NCBI GenBank assembly: GCA_030691295.1
Contig: JAUYEQ010000340.1
Location: forward strand, 1 to 9,981
Length of the DNA: 9,981 bases
Origin: Bacteroidota bacterium
GTDB lineage: Bacteria; Bacteroidota; Bacteroidia; Bacteroidales; Prolixibacteraceae
Reading direction: 5' to 3'
A program made the translations under genes and the position numbers. Of this stretch, positions 1 through 6,890 are shown in pieces; the stretch's first letter is position 1, and the number at the start of each line of letters is the position of its first letter. Under the pieces are notes generated by a model, which was given only the letters and a program-made list of their open reading frames with translations, made no database searches and was not told where the DNA came from.

Positions 1-1
1 A

Positions 2-994
2 CACTCTATGATTAAACTGTGGCAACAAAACGGCAACGAAGCCTATTATGCCTATGCAAAAAAATATGCCGATAAATTTATCGATTCCACAGGTTACCTC
101 TCTGCTTACAAAGTTGAAGACTATAATATTGATGCGGTCAATTCGGGGAAATTTCTATTCGATTTGTATGCTCAAACCAAGGATGATCGTTACCTGAAAG
201 CTATCCAAACTTTGCGCGACCAGTTGAAAACCCATCCCCGCACTTCTGAAGGTGGTTTTTGGCACAAACAACGCTACCCACACCAAATGTGGCTCGATGG
301 TTTGTATATGGGCGCGCCGTTTTACGCGCAATATGCCAAAGAAATGAACCAGCCGGAACTGTTTGACGATGTGATAAAGCAGTTCCGGTTGGTTCACAAA
401 TACACGTATAATCCGGAAACCGGATTAAATTATCACGGCTGGGACGAAAGCAGGGAACAGACATGGGCCGATTCGATTACCGGATGCTCGCCACATTACT
501 GGGGGCGCGCAATGGGTTGGTATGCCATGGCTTTGGTGGATGTTTTGGACTTCATTCCTGAAAATCATGCTGGCCGCCAATCGGTGCTCGATATTCTGAC
601 CCAGGTTGCATCAGGAATTAAAAAATACCAAGACCCCGAAACTGGTTTGTGGTACCAGGTTTTGGATCAGGGCTCACGCGAAGGCAATTACCTCGAGGCA
701 ACGGCCTCTTCCATGTATACTTATTCGTTGCTGAAAGCCGTCTGGAAAGGCTACATCAGCAGCGATTATAAAACCGTTGCAACCAAAGCCTACAACGGTA
801 TTGTCGAAAATTTCATCAAAGACAATGGCGACGGGACTATTAGCCTTACCAAATGCTGCTCGGTGGCTGGCTTGGGTGGAAATCCTTATCGCGATGGATC
901 TTTCGAATATTATATCAGCGAGCCAGTTCGCGATAACGACCCTAAAGGAGTTGGGCCATTCATAATGGCATCACTCGAAATGAACATGCAATAA
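2..994 (+). CDS. GH105 unsaturated galacturonyl/rhamnogalacturonyl hydrolase, 5' truncated by window
   Basis: Glycoside hydrolase of family 105 (YteR/RhiN-like), which removes the terminal 4,5-unsaturated galacturonic acid that pectin or rhamnogalacturonan lyases leave on oligosaccharides. The frame is open to the left edge (His-Ser precede the first Met at 8), and the family normally has several dozen more residues, so the real start lies upstream and that Met is internal. Numbering from that Met, visible family features are PHQMWLDGLY at 91-100 (Asp97), HGWD at 143-146, WAD at 153-155 (Asp155, probably the catalytic acid/base region), SPHYWGRAMGW at 161-171, GNYLEATAS at 227-235, and the C-terminal GLGGNPYRDGSFEYYISEP at 288-306. 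No signal peptide can be judged because the N-terminus is missing. The stop is 35 bp before the SusC gene with no terminator between, so co-transcription is likely. The family call is firm. The exact substrate (homogalacturonan versus rhamnogalacturonan fragments) is not shown. Confidence 0.93.
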   Translation, partial: HSMIKLWQQNGNEAYYAYAKKYADKFIDSTGYLSAYKVEDYNIDAVNSGKFLFDLYAQTKDDRYLKAIQTLRDQLKTHPRTSEGGFWHKQRYPHQMWLDGLYMGAPFYAQYAKEMNQPELFDDVIKQFRLVHKYTYNPETGLNYHGWDESREQTWADSITGCSPHYWGRAMGWYAMALVDVLDFIPENHAGRQSVLDILTQVASGIKKYQDPETGLWYQVLDQGSREGNYLEATASSMYTYSLLKAVWKGYISSDYKTVATKAYNGIVENFIKDNGDGTISLTKCCSVAGLGGNPYRDGSFEYYISEPVRDNDPKGVGPFIMASLEMNMQ

Positions 995-1029
995 TTAATT
1001 TAATAATCAAACTAACTTAACAATTATCT

Positions 1030-4000
1030 ATGATGAAAATGAAGCAAAGTTTTCTTGCAAAGGTCATCCTGTTAGCATTGTTTGTCGTCTTTACTGGAGC
1101 GCAATCGATTGCTCAGAAAGTGACCGGTGTGGTGGTTGACGAGACTAATTCGCCAATTCCAGGCGTAAATGTTGTTGTGAAAGGGACAACAAATGGTGTG
1201 ATCACAAATGGTGATGGCGGTTATTCTATCGTTCCGGGCGATCCGGCAAATGATATACTATCGTTCTCTTTTATTGGTCTCGAAACCAAAGAAGTGAAAA
1301 TTGACCGACAAACAGTGATCAATGTACAATTAATGTCCAGTTCACTCGAAATTGATGAGGTGGTAGCCATTGGATACGGAACCGTGAGAAAACGGGATGT
1401 GACCGGGTCGGTAGCTTCAATTAGTGGACAACAGCTCACTGCCGTTCCCGTTGCCAATGTGGCACAAGCGCTTCAGGGGCGTCTACCCGGTGTGAATGTA
1501 ACTTCTCAGGACGGACGACCCGACGCTGCTATCTCCATTCGGGTAAGGGGCGGAGGTTCTATTTCTCAAAGCAACGATCCCCTTATTTTAATTGATGGAA
1601 TACCTGGAAACATCAGCGATATCCCATCTGAACTGGTCGAAAGCATTGACGTTCTAAAGGATGCATCATCAACAGCTATTTTCGGTGCGCGCGGTGCCAA
1701 TGGGGTTATCCTCGTTACTACCAAAAGAGGCAAGGAAGGAAAGACTAACGTTAGCTATAGCGGGTATGCAAAATTCAATAAGCCTACCACATATCTTGAA
1801 ACATTAAATCCCTACGATTACCTGACTAACAAGTGGGGGCTTCTCGATGTATATTTCGGAACAACTTACACCGAACCATTTCAAAAGTTGTTTGGAATTG
1901 GAGCCTTCACGGGTAGTAACACTGCCGGTATTGATGCTTATAACAATGTATCTACATACAACACGCAAAAGGATGTGTATAACAGTTCATTCTCCTACAA
2001 CCATGATCTAACCGTTACAGGGGGAACTGACAAGACAAAGATCATTTTCACCTTTAGTTACATGGACGAAGATGGTATGAAACTGAACTCCTTTACAAGG
2101 AGAGCATCGTCATCGTTCAAGTTAGATCAAAAAATAAGCAAGAATCTTGACTTCAATCTGGACGTCCGTTATACGGACAGGGAAAGCATGGGTAATGAAG
2201 GAACAACCAGTGGTTACGGTTCCACGTTATCGGGGTCTTACCGTTTCCGTCCTATTGCCATGGGCGATATCAAAGGCGATCAGTCTTTCTTAGGCAATTC
2301 TACCTTGGGTGAGGAATCATTTGTTATGGATGATATGTTTAACCCGGTGGCAGTGATCAAAGACCGTGAGAACTTGACAACAAGGCAATCAATTCGTGGT
2401 ACATCCGGGCTGAAATGGAACGTGATCAAAGGGTTGGATTATCGTACTGAATTGACACTGGCCCGCGATTATTCGCAGAATAAAATCTGGAGGGGGCCTA
2501 CACCTGCCAGCTTTAACGAGGAAAACTATTTGAATGGTGATGGAACGATAAAATTTGCCGGCGATGCAGATTACAGGAAACAAGACGGATGGAATTTGCG
2601 TTGGTCGAACACCCTGAGTTACGAAATGAAATTGAATGATATACACCGGATCAACCTTTTGGCTGGTCAGGAATTGACCAACTCTGGCGGATCAAACATG
2701 CGTATCAGCGGCAGAAAATTTCCTGCCAATTTCACCCAGGAGAATGCTTTTGCCATGATTTCGCAATACGGATCAGACCTCCTGATTTCTTCGGGTGTTA
2801 GTACGCCAAGCCGTATCAACTCGTATTTCGGCAGAGCTAACTACTCGCTCCTCGACAAATACATGCTTACCGCGACCTTCCGCGCCGACGGTTCTTCAAA
2901 CTTTTCTCCCGAACATCGTTGGGGATATTTCCCGGCTGCTGCTTTGGCATGGCGCGTTTCAGAAGAATCTTTTCTGGAAGACCTAACCTGGCTCGACGAT
3001 TTAAAACTTCGAGTATCGTATGGTGAGGTAGGTAATGATGCCATTAGCGCCGACCAATGGTCACAATTGTGGGCAGCCGAAAGTGATAATCGCTGGCAGT
3101 ATGGATTAAATAATGTGCTTTTGCCTTCTTATGACCTGGCTTCCAGTCAAATGGCCAACCGTGATTTGAAATGGGAAACTACCATTACACGCAATATAGG
3201 TCTCGACTTTACGCTATTTGACAATCGCTTGTGGGGCGCTATCGACGTGTACAAAAATACTACTCAAGATTTGCTGATGTTGACCGACATCCCCTCAATA
3301 ACCGGGTTTACAAGCACCTATGCCAACATTGGGCAAACCAGCAACAAGGGTTTGGAACTCTCCCTTTCGGGAATGGTATTCAAGAACCAGGATTGGAATA
3401 TTACAGCGGGCGTTAACATCAACTTTAACAAGGGTAATATTGACGAACTTGCAGAAGGACTTCAGAGCGCTTACGGTACTCAATTCCTCCAGCAAGGGAT
3501 TCCGAGCGCCGACTATAAGTTACTGGTAGGCCGACCCGTTGGTATTGTAATGGGCTATGAAACAGATGGTAAAGGATATTATACACCTGAGGATTTCAAT
3601 TTCAATTCTGCAACAGGTATGTACACCTTGAAAGAGGGTGTTGCCGATCTTTCAAAAGCATTTGTCTCCTATCGTGGAGGATTGGTTCCCGGCGAGCAAC
3701 AGGCTTATCCTGGTTTACCGAAATTTAAAGATGCTTTCGAAGACAGTGTGATTGATGACAAAGACTATGTCGAAATCGGCAACATGAACCCTTTGCATAC
3801 CGGAGGTTTCAACATCAACGTGAGTTATAAGAATTTCGATCTCTCCACGCATTTTAACTGGAGTTACGGCAATGACATTTACAACGCCAATAAATTAGCA
3901 ACGCTTTTCAACGGTAACAAAGGTGGTGGTTTATACGGTAATAAATTGGCTATGGTGAAAAACTCTTATTCATTATTCGATATTCAGAATGGAAATCTGG

Positions 4001-4362
4001 TGCGCCTCAAAACTCCAGAACAGTTGAATGCTGCCAACGCCAACGCCTCCTTACCATCCACATATCTGCAACAAGGTTATGTTTCAGATATCGGTATTGA
4101 AGATGGTTCATACTTACGTCTCAATACGCTGACTTTGGGTTATACCTTGCCAAAACAGTTGCTCAGTAAGATTAAAACAAGCAACCTTCGCGTATATGGA
4201 GCAGTCTATAACGTATTTACCCTTACAGGTTATTCGGGTCTTGACCCTGAAGTCAATGCGAATCAAAACTTGAACAGCGCCCGTTATCCTACTCCGGGGC
4301 TTGATTGGGGAACTTATCCTCGTGCCCGGCAGTTTGTGATTGGTATAAATGCTTCCTTCTAA
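1030..4362 (+). CDS. SusC/RagA-like TonB-linked outer membrane oligosaccharide transporter
   Basis: Outer membrane beta-barrel that imports glycan fragments into the periplasm using TonB energy, paired with the SusD-like lid encoded next. Signal peptide at residues 1 to about 28 (hydrophobic core VILLALFVVF, cleavage near SIAQ). A carboxypeptidase-regulatory-like beta-sandwich follows at about 31-101 (VTGVVVDETNSPIPGVNVVV). The TonB-box region is near 109-118 (DEVVAIGYGT). The plug domain spans about 122-235 (RDVTGSVASI, GRLPGVNV, RVRGGGSI, FGARGANGVILVTTKRG). The barrel contains the SusC motif EDGSYLRLNTLTLGY at 1024-1038 and ends in a terminal Phe, as outer membrane proteins do. At 1110 aa it is on the long side for the family. 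There is no STN domain between signal peptide and beta-sandwich, which argues against regulation by an ECF sigma/anti-sigma pair. The start at 1030 has a second Met directly after it at 1033, and the leader is AT-rich without a Shine-Dalgarno. Family certain. A pectin-derived substrate is inferred from the neighbours. Confidence 0.96.
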   Translation: MMKMKQSFLAKVILLALFVVFTGAQSIAQKVTGVVVDETNSPIPGVNVVVKGTTNGVITNGDGGYSIVPGDPANDILSFSFIGLETKEVKIDRQTVINVQLMSSSLEIDEVVAIGYGTVRKRDVTGSVASISGQQLTAVPVANVAQALQGRLPGVNVTSQDGRPDAAISIRVRGGGSISQSNDPLILIDGIPGNISDIPSELVESIDVLKDASSTAIFGARGANGVILVTTKRGKEGKTNVSYSGYAKFNKPTTYLETLNPYDYLTNKWGLLDVYFGTTYTEPFQKLFGIGAFTGSNTAGIDAYNNVSTYNTQKDVYNSSFSYNHDLTVTGGTDKTKIIFTFSYMDEDGMKLNSFTRRASSSFKLDQKISKNLDFNLDVRYTDRESMGNEGTTSGYGSTLSGSYRFRPIAMGDIKGDQSFLGNSTLGEESFVMDDMFNPVAVIKDRENLTTRQSIRGTSGLKWNVIKGLDYRTELTLARDYSQNKIWRGPTPASFNEENYLNGDGTIKFAGDADYRKQDGWNLRWSNTLSYEMKLNDIHRINLLAGQELTNSGGSNMRISGRKFPANFTQENAFAMISQYGSDLLISSGVSTPSRINSYFGRANYSLLDKYMLTATFRADGSSNFSPEHRWGYFPAAALAWRVSEESFLEDLTWLDDLKLRVSYGEVGNDAISADQWSQLWAAESDNRWQYGLNNVLLPSYDLASSQMANRDLKWETTITRNIGLDFTLFDNRLWGAIDVYKNTTQDLLMLTDIPSITGFTSTYANIGQTSNKGLELSLSGMVFKNQDWNITAGVNINFNKGNIDELAEGLQSAYGTQFLQQGIPSADYKLLVGRPVGIVMGYETDGKGYYTPEDFNFNSATGMYTLKEGVADLSKAFVSYRGGLVPGEQQAYPGLPKFKDAFEDSVIDDKDYVEIGNMNPLHTGGFNINVSYKNFDLSTHFNWSYGNDIYNANKLATLFNGNKGGGLYGNKLAMVKNSYSLFDIQNGNLVRLKTPEQLNAANANASLPSTYLQQGYVSDIGIEDGSYLRLNTLTLGYTLPKQLLSKIKTSNLRVYGAVYNVFTLTGYSGLDPEVNANQNLNSARYPTPGLDWGTYPRARQFVIGINASF

Positions 4363-4398
4363 ATCGTATAAATGAACAATAATCTATAAAGAAAAGCA

Positions 4399-6459
4399 AT
4401 GATGAAAAAAATAATAATATATATAAGCTTATTACTGCTGCCGTTCATGTATTTCGGTTGCAGTGACTATTTGGATGTATCAAATGCAGGCCAATCTGAC
4501 GATAACTTTGTAATGTCAAGTCCCAATGAAGCCTTTAAAACGTTGTCGTGGGTTTATGCTGAATATCGCACCAATGCGGCACATGGTGGAAACTACAACT
4601 GGCAAGACCCCCTGGGTTCTGATGCTGAATACATGAGCGAATTCCCTACAGCAAACAATGTGATTGCACGATTGCAACCCACTGCAGCCACCGTAAATGG
4701 AAGCGCGGGTCTGTACAATAGTTTGAACGTTGTTCTTGCACGCTCTGCCCGTATTGCCGATTTAATAGCACAAAAGGCAGAATATCAGTTGGATGCTGCC
4801 GGTAGCGCGCCTACCGCCTGGACTTCCATTTATGGAGAAGCCAAGACCCTCAGGGCATTTGCCGCCTGGGAATTGGTTCGTCATTTTGGTGATGTGCCAT
4901 TTGGCTATGAAAACAAAATTATCAATGAGTACGAGTTGATTTCGCGATTTGAGATTATGGACGCGATTATTGCCGATCTCAAAGCCGTGGAAAGTAAAAT
5001 GTACGTATTGGGGCAAGGTGGACTTACGGCTGAACGAATTAGCCGCACTTATGCCAATGCACTGATTGGCGAAATCGCGCTCCACGCGGGAAGTTGGCAA
5101 ACCATTCGTACCGATATACAGGGATTGTATGGCAATGTGCAGTTTGACACGAAGGGCACTGATGATGGAACCTGCGTGTATGCGCGTCGTAAAGATTACG
5201 CTGAATACATTAAAATGGCTGAAGAATATCTTGGTCTGGCTGTCAATACCCAGAAAGGAACAGCCGGTTTAATCACATCAGATTCCAGAGCGGCAAAAAA
5301 CCCATTCCAAAAGCATTGGCAAGAAATTAACTCCAGACGTGTAAGTCCTGAGTCACTCTTTGAAATTGCTACTATTCCCGGTATTGGAAACAGTGAACAT
5401 CCATACAGTATGGGTCGTCCCGGCTCTAATAGTTCTATCTATAGTTACTTAAATAACTTTTCCGCTATCCGTATTATTCCTTCGTTCTTTTACAATGGAT
5501 ACGAATCCGGAGACAAACGTCGTGACGTAAGTATGGTTGTAACCGGAAGCAACGCTGCAACCGGCCAGGAAAACCTGATTCCTCTTGGCGTTGGTACCCG
5601 TATTGGTGGAGGTGGACCAAGCATCAACAAGTGGGACAAAAACAGGGGAGATGTACCTGTATTCCCGAATGCAACATTCCGTGGATCAGGTATGAACTAT
5701 ACCGTAATGAGAATGGCTGATGCGATGCTGATGCTTGCCGAAGCAAAAGCAATTTTAGGAACCGATAATGGCGGTGCAATCGCGTTGGTCAATCAAATTC
5801 GTGAAAGAGCTTTTGGTAATTCCAGTAAAAACATTGCAGGACTTTCGGGCGATGCTTTGTTGAATGCCATCTACAATGAGCGCAAATTAGAGTTATTGGG
5901 CGAAGGAGATGTTCGTTGGGACATGATTCGTTCGGGCAAGTTCAACGAAAGAGCAATTGCAGTTCGTCAGGAAATGGCTGCTATGGAGGCAGGTCTTCAA
6001 GCCAACGGATACTATACATTCCCAAGTGGCAGAACCATTTCTAATTATGTTTGGACTAAATTTGTTCAGGTAGGTGGTAGCAGTACTGCTGTTGTAACAC
6101 AAGAAAGTACCAACGAAAACGATCCGGCACTCTACCCGGGGTGGCGCGGTATCTTCAACTGGGGCGCAGTCGCTCATACAGCTACTGCCAAAAACCTGGC
6201 AATTAAAGGCTTGTACAACTACATTGATCCTGCTGGTTCTGAAGCAGCAGCGTTGGTGGCAGACGGATATACCCGGGTGAATTGGGGAATTCAGGTTTGG
6301 AGTAATGCTACTGTCAAAGCAATGTTAAATGCTGCCATTTTGGACGGTGTAGTAGGTCGCGAAAACAGCGCACCTCGCTACTTCCACCCGATACCTCTTA
6401 CGGTAATTGATCAATCAAAAGGTAATGTAACGAATGGTTATGGGTTACCGAATAATTAA
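4399..6459 (+). CDS. SusD/RagB-like surface glycan-binding lipoprotein
   Basis: Cell-surface lipoprotein that binds glycans and closes over the SusC barrel. The lipoprotein signal has a hydrophobic stretch (IIIYISLLLLPFMYFG) and the acylated Cys21. CSDYLDV follows, with the acidic residues after Cys that are typical of surface-exported lipoproteins in this phylum. The -3 position is Tyr, a slightly relaxed lipobox. The SusD fold is shown by the TPR-like helix RMADAMLMLAEAKA at 438-451 and by NERKLELLGEGDVRWDMIRSG from about 493, a hallmark of the RagB/SusD C-terminal domain. At 686 aa it is longer than the usual 500-600, with extra sequence between 515 and 686. The gene starts 36 bp after SusC with an A-rich leader. 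Met codons at 4399 and 4402 are both possible starts. A strong hairpin terminator follows 16 bp after the stop. Family certain. The bound ligand is not visible and a pectic oligosaccharide is inferred from context. Confidence 0.95.
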   Translation: MMKKIIIYISLLLLPFMYFGCSDYLDVSNAGQSDDNFVMSSPNEAFKTLSWVYAEYRTNAAHGGNYNWQDPLGSDAEYMSEFPTANNVIARLQPTAATVNGSAGLYNSLNVVLARSARIADLIAQKAEYQLDAAGSAPTAWTSIYGEAKTLRAFAAWELVRHFGDVPFGYENKIINEYELISRFEIMDAIIADLKAVESKMYVLGQGGLTAERISRTYANALIGEIALHAGSWQTIRTDIQGLYGNVQFDTKGTDDGTCVYARRKDYAEYIKMAEEYLGLAVNTQKGTAGLITSDSRAAKNPFQKHWQEINSRRVSPESLFEIATIPGIGNSEHPYSMGRPGSNSSIYSYLNNFSAIRIIPSFFYNGYESGDKRRDVSMVVTGSNAATGQENLIPLGVGTRIGGGGPSINKWDKNRGDVPVFPNATFRGSGMNYTVMRMADAMLMLAEAKAILGTDNGGAIALVNQIRERAFGNSSKNIAGLSGDALLNAIYNERKLELLGEGDVRWDMIRSGKFNERAIAVRQEMAAMEAGLQANGYYTFPSGRTISNYVWTKFVQVGGSSTAVVTQESTNENDPALYPGWRGIFNWGAVAHTATAKNLAIKGLYNYIDPAGSEAAALVADGYTRVNWGIQVWSNATVKAMLNAAILDGVVGRENSAPRYFHPIPLTVIDQSKGNVTNGYGLPNN

Positions 6460-6475
6460 ATCCTATTTCACATCT

Positions 6476-6530
6476 TAATAATAACCACCTGCAAATTTTC
6501 GGCAGGTGGTTATTATTATAGTTCTTTTTT
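6476..6530 (+). terminator. Rho-independent terminator after the SusD gene
   Basis: A perfect 17-bp inverted repeat pairs 6476-6492 with 6502-6518 (core arms CCACCTGC and GCAGGTGG, outer arms AT-rich) around a 9-base loop. It is followed by a run of six T at 6525-6530. It lies 16 bp after the SusD stop. The opposite strand has no matching T-run, so it most likely works only for the GH105-SusC-SusD transcript. It would separate that unit, fully or partly, from the GH28 and esterase genes. Confidence 0.88.
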
Positions 6531-6755
6531 ACTGACAGTCACCCGTACATCGGCGACGGGCAGAATCAGGAACCAACCAACGAATTTACCTCAAACAACG
6601 TGGGCGCCGGAACCGACACTTTGCCATACCGCCACGTATCAGATCACGACTATATTTCAACCGGCGATTATATCCGGAATATGAAGATGCTGATCAATTT
6701 TGTGCGCGCAACGAAAGCTCCTTCCGAAGTTAAAAAGTCAGTTGTATGGCATTAA
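6522..6755 (+). pseudogene. 3' remnant of an unidentified gene (no start codon)
   Basis: Directly after the terminator hairpin, a frame with protein-like composition runs from the stop at 6519-6521 to a TAA at 6753-6755. Its only Met codons lie late in the frame, in RNMKML, so there is no plausible start. From 6540 it reads HPYIGDGQNQEPTNEFTSNN, continues with DTLPYRHVSDHDYIS, and ends IRNMKMLINFVRATK then a short tail to WH. Balanced amino acids, lack of stops and an amphipathic helix near the end make it look like the last 70 or so codons of a real enzyme gene whose 5' part was lost. I do not recognise the family. A hydrolase or peptidase C-terminus is only a guess. The end lies 18 bp before the next small frame, a typical operon gap, which suggests that two complete genes once stood here. 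Confidence 0.5.
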
Positions 6756-6773
6756 AAGTCAGATCAAATAATT

Positions 6774-6872
6774 ATGAAGAAATACAGATTGCTTTTGTTT
6801 GCCATTGGCGGGTATGTGTTTGGCGAGGGCAAGATGAAGTTTGATAACTTTGTGTATCGTAAACTGAAGTAA
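6774..6872 (+). pseudogene. Internally deleted remnant of a secreted protein gene (32 codons left)
   Basis: A 32-residue frame begins MKKYRLLLFAIGG, like the start of a signal peptide, and switches at once to GEGKMKFDNFVYRKLK, which resembles the last strand of a carbohydrate-binding or lectin-like beta-sandwich domain (commonly ending in DNF/DNV-x-YR-x-L). The signal peptide has no room for a cleavage site or a mature protein. I infer that the body of the gene was deleted between about 6800 and 6815, leaving the first and last codons fused in frame. It starts 18 bp after the previous remnant and ends 18 bp before the GH28 start. It could instead be a genuine small peptide gene, but the two unlike halves make that less likely. 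Confidence 0.45.
6819..6852 (+). promoter_or_regulatory. Candidate Bacteroidota-type promoter for GH28 and esterase genes
   Basis: TAACTTTG at 6845-6852 matches the Bacteroides -7 consensus TAnnTTTG exactly. A TTTG at 6819-6822 lies 26 bases upstream, start to start, close to the published -33/-7 arrangement. A transcript would begin around 6859, about 30 bases before the GH28 ATG at 6891. A promoter is expected here because a strong terminator closes the upstream unit. The motif is short and lies inside the small gene remnant, so chance occurrence is possible. Confidence 0.4.
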
Positions 6873-6890
6873 TAATTAACAACGACTAAA

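Noticed and set aside
155..464. Open frames on the minus strand within the GH105 gene, and similar antisense or off-frame stretches elsewhere (for example 4762-5100 and 9317-9592)
   Set aside because: They lie wholly inside strongly supported genes, have no recognisable domains or plausible starts, and mirror the codon pattern of the real gene.
1030..1340. STN (secretin/TonB short N-terminal) domain in the SusC protein, which would imply ECF sigma/anti-sigma control
   Set aside because: The signal peptide is followed directly by the carboxypeptidase-regulatory-like beta-sandwich. There is no extra domain of about 70-80 residues.
6540..6755. M28-type peptidase C-terminus in the first remnant, from the RHVSDHDYIS segment
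   Set aside because: Resemblance is limited to a loose spacing of His, Asp and Ser before a helix. No firm motif, so left unassigned.
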